A stretch of 64,000 nt of DNA. It comes from Viridibacterium sediminicola. Lineage in GTDB: Bacteria; Pseudomonadota; Gammaproteobacteria; Burkholderiales; Rhodocyclaceae. The position numbers and the translations under genes were made by a program. The stretch covers positions 620,001 through 684,000 of the forward strand of contig NZ_JBDIVE010000002.1 in NCBI RefSeq assembly GCF_039631295.1, given 5' to 3'. Positions 34,301-43,101 of this stretch are shown here, in pieces (position 1 is the first letter of the stretch; every line of letters begins with the position of its first letter). The notes under the pieces were generated by a model. The model did not search any database. It was not told the DNA's origin and saw only the letters and a program-made list of their open reading frames with translations.

Positions 34301-34474
34301 GGCCAGGAACAACAGCGCGAAGGCGCCCATCAGCAGGGTCCACACCCCGCGCAGCGACACCGCGCCGGCGATCTCTTCCTGCGCCAGACAGTCACCCGCC
34401 ATCAGCACGCAGGCAAGAGTCCACAGCATGCGTGCCGCACTCGACGACGAAAGGCGCGAATACATCGACTGCAT
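31379..34474 (-). CDS. PAS-GGDEF-EAL sensor protein (cyclic di-GMP metabolism)
   Basis: This membrane-anchored regulator of about 1031 residues controls cyclic di-GMP. A hydrophobic leader and one TM (VWTLLMGAFALLFLAVLIY) are followed by four or five PAS/PAC modules (repeated GxxRDITxxK and DITERK-type endings). A GGDEF domain with an intact RQGGDEF site and an EAL domain with GGEALIRW, plus the downstream DDFGTGYSSLSYLKR loop, complete it. Both catalytic motifs look intact, so it could make or break c-di-GMP. I used the ATG at 34474 (MQSMYSRL), about 12 nt after AGGAG; one at 34600 would add an unlikely 42 residues. It is a single gene. Confidence 0.88.
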   Translation of the reverse strand: MQSMYSRLSSSSAARMLWTLACVLMAGDCLAQEEIAGAVSLRGVWTLLMGAFALLFLAVLIYRRQLSELHTRTRALEVSELRYRLIVEGTHVVAWEYDLGSDSFTYVSAPGTRLLGFSIDDWKCSGFWRSRLHPEDVERAMAFMRSYYQGDAPHECEYRMRHADGSEVWVRDLRTSINNPSGRVIGMRGILIDISAYRASEAALEDSEARLRSAFEQAAVGMGLCAISGRLLRVNLRYCEILGYTESELLQKDFRDITHADDVENNERLLDQLVLGSDKNCAMEKRLLRADGEIVWVNLTLSIVKTRRLGSSQFMEVIEDITARKQAAAELRESEGRMRLILSAMREGVVMRDAQGQVIIANAAARRTYGLEPGETFPPLHDPMGLRYFHEDGSPCPIGDLPGARSMRTGRSSSAVVGLARRDGTRAWFIARAEPLARDAKTGMHPVVFTMTDISAQRRAEEELRLAATVFDNSVEAIMITDAQRHILSVNRAFTELTGFASEEVISHSPALFSASLVDEEDQNSLWQITEQQGSWQGEVWQKRKNGSEFPGWLSISAVRDRSGAMTNFVAVFTDITERKATEARIAFLAHHDPLTSLPNRTLFQDRLEQSLTRAERTEQRVALLFLDLDRFKTINDSLGHLAGDRLLQAVSERLRDCVRDTDTICRQGGDEFLIVLADLADADVPARIAEKILRRLSEPFDVGGHSLGTSFSIGIAVFPDDGRTADALMKNADTAMYHAKENGRNTYRFFTEQMNANALERLQLENHLRQALERGELLLNYQPQVDMETGVILGGEALIRWQSAELGFVPPGRFIPIAEESGLIVPIGRWVLRQACLHAKAWQDAGFTEVAVAVNISPLQFRRDDIVAVVSAVLRETGLAPEYLELEITESLIMQHAESVLDTMQNLKALGVRLSIDDFGTGYSSLSYLKRFAVDRLKIDQSFVRDIADDPDDAAIVRAIIQMGKSLKLDVVAEGAESRAQVDFLIREGCRVAQGYFFCPPVAYDVFTRVLQQGIAARSEPPRRAFLQAG

Positions 34475-34691
34475 GGGCCTGGCAAAGCTCCTGATGGCTG
34501 AAAAGAATCCGGCATGCTGCAGCCGGGAATTGTAGCCCCTCACGACGGGAGCTTCCCCACTATTGCGCGCCTGTAACGGAATCATCCGGTCGCTGAGCAT
34601 ACATCATCCACAAAGCATAGCGACGACGCTGCAGCGCAGCAATATACGCATGCAACGAGCGCATCCACCATCGCGCAGCGCGCTGCAAAAA

Positions 34692-34728
34692 AGCCCGGAC
34701 AGGCCGCGTGAAGAGACCTGTCCGGGCT
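34692..34728 (-). terminator. Terminator of the peroxiredoxin gene
   Basis: A 12-bp perfect stem (AGCCCGGACAGG with its complement) has a 13-nt loop. On the minus strand it is followed by a run of T residues. It lies 22 bp after the peroxiredoxin stop codon. Confidence 0.88.
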
Positions 34729-34749
34729 CATCTGAGCCACAGGTTGCGC

Positions 34750-35349
34750 TTACAGCGCGCCGGCGTTTTCGGCCAGATACTGGGCCACGCCTTCAGGCGA
34801 AGCGGTCATGCCCTTGGCACCCTTCTTCCAGCCTGCCGGGCAGACTTCGCCATGCGCTTCGGTAAATTGCAGTGCGTCGACCATGCGCAGCATTTCGTCG
34901 ATATCACGGCCCAGCGGCAGGTTGTTGACCACCTGATGCTGTACGACACCGTCCTTGTCGATCAGGAAGGAACCACGGAAGGCCACGCCTTCGGCCGCTT
35001 CCACATCGTATGCCTTGGCGATCTCGTGCTTGATGTCCGCCACCAGCGCATAACCGACCTGGCCGATGCCGCCGCTGTTGACCGGGGTGTTCTTCCAGGC
35101 CAGGTGCGTGAATTGCGAGTCGATCGACACGCCAATGACTTCGACATTACGGCTCTTGAACTCGGCCAGGCGGTGATCGAAAGCGATCAGCTCCGAGGGA
35201 CACACGAAGGTGAAGTCCAGCGGGTAGAAGAACAGCACCGTGTACTTGCCCTTGGTGAATTCGGACAGGGTGATGTCCGTGATCTCGTTGTTGCCAAGCA
35301 CTGCCGTTGCCGTGAAATCAGGCGCTTTCTTGCCAACCAGAACAGCCAT
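34750..35349 (-). CDS. Typical 2-Cys peroxiredoxin (AhpC/Prx1 type)
   Basis: This thiol peroxidase reduces hydrogen peroxide and organic hydroperoxides in the cytoplasm. It has 199 residues with the peroxidatic Cys in LDFTFVCPSE (about residue 51) and the resolving Cys in HGEVCPAGW (about 173), giving the typical 2-Cys arrangement. The C-terminal helix with an AQYLAENAGAL end is like thioredoxin-dependent Prx1 rather than the enterobacterial AhpC/F pair. No ahpF is adjacent. The ATG at 35349 begins MAVLVGKKAPDF. A TACAAT box lies about 80 bp upstream. Confidence 0.92.
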   Translation of the reverse strand: MAVLVGKKAPDFTATAVLGNNEITDITLSEFTKGKYTVLFFYPLDFTFVCPSELIAFDHRLAEFKSRNVEVIGVSIDSQFTHLAWKNTPVNSGGIGQVGYALVADIKHEIAKAYDVEAAEGVAFRGSFLIDKDGVVQHQVVNNLPLGRDIDEMLRMVDALQFTEAHGEVCPAGWKKGAKGMTASPEGVAQYLAENAGAL

Positions 35350-35450
35350 GATGATCCTCTCATTGAAATTGCGGGGGCTACAGGAATCCCCATTGGGGGC
35401 GCCGCCAGGCGGCAGGGTGAATCCGGCACGGATTGTAATGAATAATGTGT

Positions 35451-35747
35451 TTAAAACTCTGTTGGGCGCTGCACAAACTGCACATGCCGTTCGTCGGAAT
35501 CTTCGACCAGCAGATGCTCCACCGCAGCCGCCTCGGGGCCGCGGCCGGCCCAGCACAACAGCGCAGCCACCGCTTCGGGCGCCCCGCAGATCAGGGCTTC
35601 AACGCTGCCATCGCCGCGATTGCGTACCCAGCCGGCCAGCCCCAAGGCCTGCGCCTGCTGACGCATGTGCCAACGAAAGCCCACGCCCTGCACTACACCA
35701 CGAATGCGCACGCGCCGGGCAATGAGCGCGGCAGACTCAAGACTCAT
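35451..35747 (-). CDS. Acylphosphatase
   Basis: This small enzyme (98 residues) hydrolyses acyl phosphates. The active-site Arg is in VQGVGFRWHMRQQA (about residue 25) and the Asn in GWVRNRGDGSVEAL (about 43), both in their usual places. The start codon overlaps the stop of the SulP gene by 4 bp, so the two are coupled. Its C-terminus (VQFVQRPTEF) is normal. Confidence 0.9.
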   Translation of the reverse strand: MSLESAALIARRVRIRGVVQGVGFRWHMRQQAQALGLAGWVRNRGDGSVEALICGAPEAVAALLCWAGRGPEAAAVEHLLVEDSDERHVQFVQRPTEF

Positions 35748-37399
35748 TGCAGACTCTCTCCGATCAAGCTGTGTGCCCGCGCCAGCGCGGCCGGGCGGTC
35801 GGTCACGATATTGGCCTCGCCCAGACTGTGCAGCAAACCCGAGCGCTGCACCAGCGACGCCGGCTGGCGGCCCAGGCTGCACAGCAGCAGATGTCCGCCT
35901 TGCCGCACCTGGGCGCGCCACAGGCCGTGCAGCCAGTCGATGCCCGAGGTATCAGCATTGATCAGCTCGCGCATGTCGAGAATCAGCACCCGCGTCTGCG
36001 CTGGCCGTTCCTCGATCTGTGCATCGAGCTTGGCTATCGAACCGAAGAACAAGGAGCCCTGCAAGGCATACAGGCTGACGCCCGCGGCCAGCTCAGTATC
36101 AGTCACTTGCTCGACCGAGGTCAGCGCCTGCATGCGGTAGATGAAGAACAGGCTGGCCAGGACCATGCCGATCTCGACGGCGATGGTCAGGTCAAACAAC
36201 ACAGTCAGCACGAAGGTGCTGAGCAGGATGATGCGGTAGTTCCACGAGAAGTGGCGCAGGCGGCGGAACTCGTGCCAGTCGCCCATGCGCCAGGCGGTGA
36301 TCAGCACGATGGCCGCCAGCACGCTGATCGGCACATAAGCGGCCAGCGGCGCGGCGGCCAGCACCACCACCAGCAAGGTCGCGCAATGCACCAGGCCGGC
36401 CAGCGGCGTGCGGCCGCCGGCGCGCACATTGGTCGCCGTACGCGCAATCGCGCCAGTGGCCGGAATACCACCGAAAAACGGCGAAGCCATATTGGCGATG
36501 CCCTGCGCCAGCAATTCCTGATTCGGGTCGTGGCGATCATCGATCTGTGCATCGGCCACGCGCGCCGACAGCAGGGATTCGATCGCGCCGAGCAAGGCGA
36601 TGGTGATCGCTGGCGGCAGCAGGCGGCCAAGACTCTCCAGCGAGGGCAGCGGAAAGCTGAAACCCGGCAACTCCTGCGGAATGCCATTGAAACGGCTGCC
36701 GAGGGTCTCGACCGGCAAGCTGAACAGCACACTGACCAGGGTGCCCAAGAGCAGCGCCGCCATCTGCGCCGGGATCACGCCCAGGCGCGGCCAGCGCTCG
36801 GCCAGCTTGCCCCAGACCAGCACCAGCGCCACGCAGCCGACACCGAGAGCCGTCGTCGGCCAATCAACGCTGTGCGCGTTTTCGCTAAGGATGCGCAGGC
36901 GCGCGAAGAACTCGGCGGGCAGCTTGTCGACGTCCAGCCCGAAAAAGTCGCGCAGCTGGGAGAAGGCGATCACCACCGCAATGCCGTTGGTGAAGCCGAT
37001 GACCACCGACACCGGAATCAGCCGGATCAGGCTGCCCATGCCGGTCAGCCCCATCACCAGCAACAGCACGCCAGCCATGAAAGTGGCGGCCAGCATGTTG
37101 TGGAAGCCATACACGACGATGATGCTGTAGAGAATCGGGATGAAGGCGCCGGTCGGCCCGCCGATCTGCACGCGCGAGCCACCGAAGGCCGAAATGCAGG
37201 CGCCAGCGATGATCGCCGTCCACAACCCCGAGGACGGGCTGGCGCCGCTGGCAATCGCGAAGGCCATCGCCAGCGGAATGGCCAGCACGCCGACGGTGAG
37301 CCCGGCCGAGGCGTCGGCGAGCAGTTGCTGCCGGTTATAGCCCGGCAGGGTCTCCAGCAATTTGGGGCGGAAGGATTTGAATCTGAATCTGATAGCCAC
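35744..37399 (-). CDS. SulP-family anion transporter with STAS domain
   Basis: This membrane transporter of 551 residues probably carries sulfate or bicarbonate. There are 10-14 helices in the transporter domain, beginning LLADASAGLTVGVLAIPLAMAFAIA and including the SulP signature GGPTGAFIPILY. A C-terminal STAS domain follows, with the LDMRELINADTSGIDWL nucleotide-binding-like segment. The GTG at 37399 was chosen because GGGAG stands 5 nt upstream. It forms an operon with acylphosphatase. The substrate is not resolved by sequence. Confidence 0.88.
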   Translation of the reverse strand: MAIRFRFKSFRPKLLETLPGYNRQQLLADASAGLTVGVLAIPLAMAFAIASGASPSSGLWTAIIAGACISAFGGSRVQIGGPTGAFIPILYSIIVVYGFHNMLAATFMAGVLLLVMGLTGMGSLIRLIPVSVVIGFTNGIAVVIAFSQLRDFFGLDVDKLPAEFFARLRILSENAHSVDWPTTALGVGCVALVLVWGKLAERWPRLGVIPAQMAALLLGTLVSVLFSLPVETLGSRFNGIPQELPGFSFPLPSLESLGRLLPPAITIALLGAIESLLSARVADAQIDDRHDPNQELLAQGIANMASPFFGGIPATGAIARTATNVRAGGRTPLAGLVHCATLLVVVLAAAPLAAYVPISVLAAIVLITAWRMGDWHEFRRLRHFSWNYRIILLSTFVLTVLFDLTIAVEIGMVLASLFFIYRMQALTSVEQVTDTELAAGVSLYALQGSLFFGSIAKLDAQIEERPAQTRVLILDMRELINADTSGIDWLHGLWRAQVRQGGHLLLCSLGRQPASLVQRSGLLHSLGEANIVTDRPAALARAHSLIGESLQ

Positions 37400-37539
37400 G
37401 TGAACTCCCGACAAGACTTGGACAAGACAAGGCAATGGACTTGCCCGTCTCATCCGGTGCGTGTTGGTGCATCACAATCCAGCGGCGGCGTGCGCTCAGT
37501 GGCATACGACTCCAGAATCGATTCGGCGTGGCGATCCGC

Positions 37540-39621
37540 CTATTTGACGCGCATTCCGGGCTGAGCGCCAGCGTCCGGCGACAAGATAAACAAACCCGGC
37601 ACCTCGCCCGACTCGTCGGAAGCGGCCAGCACCATGCCTTCGCTCAAGCCGAACTTCATCTTGCGCGGCGCCAGATTGGCCACCATCACCGTCAGGCGAC
37701 CGACCAGCAGCGCCGGATCGTAGGCCGACTTGATGCCAGCAAAGACCTGGCGCGGACGTTCCTCACCGATATCGAGCTGCAGCTTGATCAGCTTGGCCGC
37801 GCCCTCGACGTGTTCGGCGGCGACGATCTTGGCGATGCGCAGATCGACCTTGCCGAAGTCGTCAATATTGATCAGCGGCGAAGCCGCGTCCTGCTCGCTG
37901 CTTGCCGCAGCAGGGCTGGGCGCCGCCGGCTTGGCTTCGGCTTTCGCTGCCGGAGCAGCCGCCGGCGCCTCGGCGACCGGGGCGTCAAACAGCTGATCCA
38001 TCAGCTTGGGATCGACGCGTGTCATCAGGTGCTCGTAGGTGTTGATCGCGGTGAGCGGCGATTCGTCATCCCAGCGCTCGAAGCTGCAGTTGAGGAACTT
38101 GCCGACGCGCAACGCGGTGGCTGGCATGATCGGCGCGAGCATGGTGGTGAGCAGGCGGAAGGCATTGAGCGCCACCGTGCACACCTGGTGCAGCTCGGCC
38201 TCCTTGCCCTCCTGCTTGGCCAGTTCCCAGGGCGCGTGGGCATTGACGTATTCATTGGTGCGATCAGCCAGCGCCATGATCTCGCGGATCGCCTTGGAGA
38301 ACTCGCGTTCGTCCAGCGCCACGCGCACATTGGCCTTGGCTTCGCGCAATGCAGCCAGCAGCGCTTCGCCTTCCGCCGGCAGGCTCGCCGAGAGCTGGCC
38401 GCCGAAGCGCTTGGTGATGAAGCCGGCGCAGCGGCTGGCGATATTGACGTACTTGCCGACCAGGTCGGAATTGATGCGCGCGACGAAATCCTCGGGGTTG
38501 AAGTCGAGGTCTTCGACATTGGCATTGAGCTTGGCGGCGATGTAGTAGCGCAGCCATTCCGGATTCATGCCGATCTCCAGATAGCGCAGCGGGCTGATGC
38601 CGGTGCCGCGCGACTTGCTCATCTTCTCGCCCGAGACAGTGAGGAAGCCGTGCACGAAGATATTGTTCGGCACACGGTAGGGCGTGCCGGCGAAATGCAG
38701 CATGGCCGGCCAGAACAGGCAGTGGAAGTAGACGATGTCCTTGCCAATGAAGTGGATCTGCTCGGTCGCCGGGTCAGCCATGAAGGCGTCGAAATCCACG
38801 CCCTTCTTGCTGAAGTAGTTCTTCAGGCTGGCGAGGTAACCGACCGGCGCATCGAGCCAGACGTAGAAATACTTGCCCGGCGCGTCGGGAATCGGGATGC
38901 CGAAATACGGCTCGTCACGCGAGATGTCCCAGTCGGCCAGGCCGCCTTCGCCATCCAGCCACTCGCGCGCCTTGTTGGCGATCTGCGGCTGCAGGCGGCC
39001 GTCCTGCGTCCAGCCGCGCAGGAAGTCGACACAGCGCGGGTCCGACAACTTGAAGAAGAAATGCTCGGACTCGCGGATCACCGGCGTCGCGCCAGTCAGC
39101 GCCGAGACCGGATTCTTCAGCTCGGTCGGCGCATAAACCGCGCCGCAGACTTCACAGTTGTCGCCGTTCTGGTCCTTGGCGCCGCACTTGGGGCACTCGC
39201 CCTTGATGTAGCGGTCGGGCAGGAACATCGATTTGACCGGATCGAAGAACTGCTCGATCACCTTGCGATCAATGAAGCCGGCATCGCGCAGACGGCGGTA
39301 GATGTCTTGCGAGAGCTCGACATTCTCGGCCGAGTCGGTCGAATGCCAGTTATCGAAGCTGATATGGAAACCATTGAGGTACTGCGGCCGTCCGGCGGCA
39401 ATGCCGGCCACCAGCTGCTGCGGCGTGATGCCCTCGGCCTCGGCCTTGAGCATGATCGGCGCACCATGCGCATCGTCGGCGCAGACAAACTCCACCTCGT
39501 GCCCCGCCATGCGCTGCAGGCGTACCCAGATATCGGCCTGGGTATATTCCATGATGTGGCCGATGTGAAACGCGGCGTTGGCATAGGGCAGTGCGGTTGT
39601 GACGAAGAGCTTGCGTGACAT
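37540..39621 (-). CDS. metG: Methionyl-tRNA synthetase
   Basis: This enzyme charges tRNA-Met and initiator tRNA, 693 residues. The HIGH motif is AAFHIGHIMEY, KMSKS is in GEKMSKSRGTG, and four zinc-binding Cys are at CPKC and CEVC (about residues 144-160). An alanine/proline-rich linker leads to a C-terminal EMAP/Trbp111 tRNA-binding domain (IDDFGKVDLRIAKIV). The ATG at 39621 begins MSRKLFVTTALPYAN. It is a single gene, divergent from the TRAP transporter. Confidence 0.96.
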   Translation of the reverse strand: MSRKLFVTTALPYANAAFHIGHIMEYTQADIWVRLQRMAGHEVEFVCADDAHGAPIMLKAEAEGITPQQLVAGIAAGRPQYLNGFHISFDNWHSTDSAENVELSQDIYRRLRDAGFIDRKVIEQFFDPVKSMFLPDRYIKGECPKCGAKDQNGDNCEVCGAVYAPTELKNPVSALTGATPVIRESEHFFFKLSDPRCVDFLRGWTQDGRLQPQIANKAREWLDGEGGLADWDISRDEPYFGIPIPDAPGKYFYVWLDAPVGYLASLKNYFSKKGVDFDAFMADPATEQIHFIGKDIVYFHCLFWPAMLHFAGTPYRVPNNIFVHGFLTVSGEKMSKSRGTGISPLRYLEIGMNPEWLRYYIAAKLNANVEDLDFNPEDFVARINSDLVGKYVNIASRCAGFITKRFGGQLSASLPAEGEALLAALREAKANVRVALDEREFSKAIREIMALADRTNEYVNAHAPWELAKQEGKEAELHQVCTVALNAFRLLTTMLAPIMPATALRVGKFLNCSFERWDDESPLTAINTYEHLMTRVDPKLMDQLFDAPVAEAPAAAPAAKAEAKPAAPSPAAASSEQDAASPLINIDDFGKVDLRIAKIVAAEHVEGAAKLIKLQLDIGEERPRQVFAGIKSAYDPALLVGRLTVMVANLAPRKMKFGLSEGMVLAASDESGEVPGLFILSPDAGAQPGMRVK

Positions 39622-39848
39622 GAGCGGAGATTCCGGAACGGCAAAAGTTCGCCATTTTAACGCAGCACGCCAGCACCCGCCCGCCGACGCGCATAAACAG
39701 CTGCAGCGCAGCACACAGGCAGCAGGGTATTTCCCCCTTGACCCCTGTCAAACAAACTGTCAGCTTCCACACCTCAAAGGTATCAGCACCTATAAATTCC
39801 ACCGCGCATTGACGCACAGGCCATGCAAGCCTGATTAGAGGAGGCGTT

Positions 39849-40820
39849 TTGAGGCAATTTTTTGTCCTGTTGCTGATGTGTTTGACGCCTCTGGCGCATG
39901 CCCAGCTTGAACTCAAGCTGAGCCACTTCGGTTCGGACGAGCATCCGGCCAATATCGCCGCCAAGCAGCTGGCCGCGCGCGTGGCACAACGTAGCGGCGG
40001 CAAGGTTCTGGTCCGCATCTATCCCAACAACCAGCTCGGCAATCCGCCCGAGGTGCTGGAGCAAGTGATGCTCGGCGCCGTCGACATGAGCCTCTCCGGC
40101 CATGATCAACTGGGCAAGTACGTGCCCAAGTTCGATGCCATCAGCACGCCTTTCGCATTCAAGGATTACGCCGCGGCCGACAAGCTGATCGATGGTGACT
40201 TCCGCAAATGGGTCGAGAAAGATCTGGAAGCCAAGGGCATGGTTTATCTCTCGGCCTGGGAATGGGGCTTTCGCCAGCTGACCAATTCGCGCCGCCCCAT
40301 CCTCAAGCCGGAAGACGCACGCGGCCTGAAGATCCGCACGCCGCCAGCCTTCGCGTATCAGGCCTTTGTCGAGGCCATTGGCGCCACGGTGCAGACCATC
40401 CAGTTCCCGGAACTGGTGATGGCGATGAAAACCGGCGTGGTCGACGGCCAGGAAAATCCGGTCTCGGTGATCTACAACCTGCGCCTGAACGAGTCGCAGA
40501 AATACATGTCGCTGCTCAACTACACCTATAGTTCGATGACCCACGTGATCTCGCGCCAGGCCTGGGACAAACTCAGCGCCGAGCAGAAAACCATCTTGCG
40601 CGAGGAGTCGGCCGCCGCCGGCAAGCTGATGCGCAAGCTGGTGCGCGAGGAGGAGACGCGCCAGATCGCCGATCTGCGCAGCCTCGGCATGCGTATCGAC
40701 CAGCCGGACACGGCGCCTTTTCGCGCCGTCATGAAGCCCGCTTACGACAAGATGCGAATCAAGATCGGCACCCGGAACTTCGAGGAATTCATGGATTTAC
40801 TCAAACGTAACGGCGACTGA
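39849..40820 (+). CDS. dctP: TRAP transporter substrate-binding protein (DctP)
   Basis: This is a periplasmic solute receptor of 323 residues for a C4-dicarboxylate-type TRAP transporter. The signal peptide ends about residue 18 (LMCLTPLAHA). Typical pieces are AAKQLAARVAQRSGGKV, the invariant Arg region KIRTPPAFAYQAFVEAIGA, and VVDGQENPVSVI. The start is a TTG at 39849 directly after GAGGAGGCG, a strong Shine-Dalgarno, and no in-frame ATG gives a signal peptide. It is separated from dctM by a MITE-like element. The ligand is probably an organic acid. Confidence 0.9.
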   Translation: MRQFFVLLLMCLTPLAHAQLELKLSHFGSDEHPANIAAKQLAARVAQRSGGKVLVRIYPNNQLGNPPEVLEQVMLGAVDMSLSGHDQLGKYVPKFDAISTPFAFKDYAAADKLIDGDFRKWVEKDLEAKGMVYLSAWEWGFRQLTNSRRPILKPEDARGLKIRTPPAFAYQAFVEAIGATVQTIQFPELVMAMKTGVVDGQENPVSVIYNLRLNESQKYMSLLNYTYSSMTHVISRQAWDKLSAEQKTILREESAAAGKLMRKLVREEETRQIADLRSLGMRIDQPDTAPFRAVMKPAYDKMRIKIGTRNFEEFMDLLKRNGD

Positions 40821-40914
40821 CGCGCCGGGCGCCTGCCAGCGCCACGCAGATCCGCAATGGCATAATCCGCACGCGCAGACCCAGCATCACTGCCTGCGGC
40901 AGCTTAATGGCTCA

Positions 40915-41187
40915 CTAGGGCGTGTTCACATTCACGCGACGGTTGCGCGGGTACTGAATTCGGCACAGAACAAGGCGCAGCGACGCTGTCAGGGTGGTCC
41001 CCTGGCAAGGAGCTGCAACGCAGTGCTGTGTCGAATTCAGTGCCCGCCCGGAGGGTTGAAGTGCAGGGCTCGCCATACTGCGTTGCGCTCCTTGTGCAGG
41101 GGACCCACCCTGCACTGTGTCGCACGCCTTGTCTGGCAAGCCCTGCACTTCAACGCAATCCGCCGGGTGAATGTGAACACGCCCTAG
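40915..41187. mobile_element. MITE-like element with 20-bp perfect terminal inverted repeats
   Basis: The 389-bp gap between dctP and dctM contains a 273-bp block bounded by perfect inverted repeats, CTAGGGCGTGTTCACATTCA at 40915-40934 and its exact complement at 41168-41187. Inside are two stem-forming pairs, 40954-40968 with 41026-41040 (14/15 complementary) and 41056-41075 with 41134-41153 (19/20). The terminal CTAG could be a YTAR-type target duplication as made by IS5-family enzymes. No transposase is encoded, so movement would need one in trans. Confidence 0.85.
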
Positions 41188-41209
41188 AATCTTAAAAACA
41201 AAGGCCGAC

Positions 41210-42496
41210 ATGCTTACTTTCGCTCTCTTTGCTGCGCTGCTGATTCTCCTGGTGCTCGATGTGCCGATTGCGGTCGCCATCGGCCTGACCGCCGTCGGCG
41301 TGTTCCTGCTCGAAGACAAGGCCAGCCTGCTGGTGATGCTGCCGCAGCGCATGTACTCGGGCACCACCGGCTTCACCCTGATCGCCATTCCCTATTTCGT
41401 GCTGGCCGGCAATCTGATGAACAACAGCGGCATCACGCGCCGCATCTTCCGCTTCGCCAAGGCCCTGGTTGGCCACATCGCGGGGGGGCTTGGCCAGGTC
41501 AGCGTCCTGTCCTCGATGATCTTCTCCGGCATGTCCGGCTCGGCCGTGGCCGATGCGGTCGGCATGGGTCAGGTCCAGTACAAGTCGATGGCCGACGACG
41601 GTTACCCGAAGCCGCTCTCGGCGGCTATCGTCGCCTCGGCCAACTGCATCGGGCCGGTGATCCCGCCCTCGATTCCCTTCGTCCTCTACAGCGCAGTCAC
41701 CTCGGTCTCGCTGTCGCGCCTGTTTCTCGCTGGCTTCATCCCCGGCCTGCTGATGGGCCTGACCATGATGCTGGCCATTGCCCTGGTCGCCCGCTTCCGC
41801 CGCCTGCCCAGCTCGGAGCGGGCCAGCGTCGAGGAACTGGTCGAGAGCACGCGCGGCGCCCTGCTGCCGCTGCTTGCCCCGCTGATCATCATCGGCGGCA
41901 TTCTGTCCGGCCTGTTCACGCCCACCGAGGCGGCGGTGCTGGTGACGCTCTACAGCCTGATCCTCGGCTTTGCCTACGGCGATCTGCGCCTGGCGCAACT
42001 GCCCGACATCATCTTCGACTCGATCAAGCAATCCGCTGGACTGCTGTTCATCATGGCAGCGGCCAACTTTTTCGGCTGGCTGCTGATCCACCAGCGCATC
42101 CCGGACCTGCTGATCCACTCGGCGATCAGCAGTGGCGCCTCACCCGCCAGCGTGCTGTCGATGATCGTCGGCATCGTGGTGATTCTCGGTTGCTTTCTCG
42201 AAGGCAACGCCATCTTCCTGATTACCCTGCCAATCTTCATCCCGATTGCGCACTTGTTCGGCATCGATCTGATCAATCTGGGTGTCGTCATGACCTTGCT
42301 GGTCATGATCGGCAACATCACCCCTCCCGTCGGCATGTGCCTGTTTGCCGTCGACAGCTATTCACGTACCGGGGTCTGGCTGCTGGCGCGCGAATGCCTG
42401 CCGTTCGCGCTGGGCATCCTCGCCGTTACCTTGTTGATTGCCTTCGTGCCGCAGATCTCGCTGTTCCTGCCCGATCTGTTCATGCCCCTCAAATGA
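41210..42496 (+). CDS. dctM: TRAP transporter large permease (DctM)
   Basis: This is the 12-helix ion-coupled permease of the TRAP system, 428 residues. Landmarks are MYSGTTGFTLIAIPYFVLAG, the FSGMSGSAVADAVGMG segment (about residues 105-120), IPPSIPFVLY, and the C-terminal ITPPVGMCLFAVD. It begins 23 bp after the end of the MITE-like element with AAAGG upstream of the ATG. The gene order here is P-M-Q; many dct operons are P-Q-M. Its stop overlaps dctQ by 4 bp. Confidence 0.93.
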   Translation: MLTFALFAALLILLVLDVPIAVAIGLTAVGVFLLEDKASLLVMLPQRMYSGTTGFTLIAIPYFVLAGNLMNNSGITRRIFRFAKALVGHIAGGLGQVSVLSSMIFSGMSGSAVADAVGMGQVQYKSMADDGYPKPLSAAIVASANCIGPVIPPSIPFVLYSAVTSVSLSRLFLAGFIPGLLMGLTMMLAIALVARFRRLPSSERASVEELVESTRGALLPLLAPLIIIGGILSGLFTPTEAAVLVTLYSLILGFAYGDLRLAQLPDIIFDSIKQSAGLLFIMAAANFFGWLLIHQRIPDLLIHSAISSGASPASVLSMIVGIVVILGCFLEGNAIFLITLPIFIPIAHLFGIDLINLGVVMTLLVMIGNITPPVGMCLFAVDSYSRTGVWLLARECLPFALGILAVTLLIAFVPQISLFLPDLFMPLK

Positions 42497-43029
42497 GCTT
42501 GCCGCACACCATGAAAACACTGAGCACGCTGTCGCGCCGATTTGATGCCTGCGTCACCCTGATCCTCAAATGGGCCTGCATCCTGCTCTTCGTCGCGCTG
42601 AGTCTGGTGCTCAGCGGCAATATCCTGCAGCGGATACTGCCCTTCCTCTCCATGCAGTGGTTCGACGAGGTCGTCGAGCTGATGTTCGCGGCCCTGGTCT
42701 TTTACGGCGCGGCCGCGCTGTGGGTCACGCATGGCCACTTCAGCGTCGGCGACTGGATCTCGCAGCGCATTCACAACACACGCGCACGCCATGCTTATCG
42801 ACTGCTGGTCGAAGTGCTGTCGCTGTGCTTCATGCTGGTGTTCCTCTTCAACGCTTACGATATCGTCATCCGCGCTCAGGAAATCACCAACAACCTGATG
42901 CTGCCCAAGTCCATGCTCTACGCTTGCATGCCGATTGCCGCCGCCATCATGTCGCTCTACAGCCTGCGCAACGTCTGCGTTGAGCTGGCCTTGCTGCTCA
43001 ATCCGCGCTGGGCCGACGACATGGTGTGA
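42493..43029 (+). CDS. dctQ: TRAP transporter small permease (DctQ)
   Basis: This is the four-helix small subunit of 178 residues. Helix one is around WACILLFVALSLVLSGNILQ. WFDEVVELMFAALVFYGAAALW follows with the DctQ-typical acidic start of helix two, then two more helices. The ATG at 42493 overlaps the dctM stop; an internal ATG at 42511 is an alternative. It forms the membrane complex with DctM. Confidence 0.88.
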   Translation: MSLPHTMKTLSTLSRRFDACVTLILKWACILLFVALSLVLSGNILQRILPFLSMQWFDEVVELMFAALVFYGAAALWVTHGHFSVGDWISQRIHNTRARHAYRLLVEVLSLCFMLVFLFNAYDIVIRAQEITNNLMLPKSMLYACMPIAAAIMSLYSLRNVCVELALLLNPRWADDMV

Positions 43030-43101
43030 GCAGGCGGTACCAGGGCTGCTCGATGCCCGCCGGCCCGCCCCACCTGCCCGAACATCTGTCTGGCGGCCGC
43101 T

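Noticed and set aside
39747..39765. Pho-box-like pair CTGTCA-N6-CTGTCAG upstream of the TRAP transporter
   Set aside because: The repeat period is 12 bp instead of 11, and no suitable -10 follows at the expected distance.
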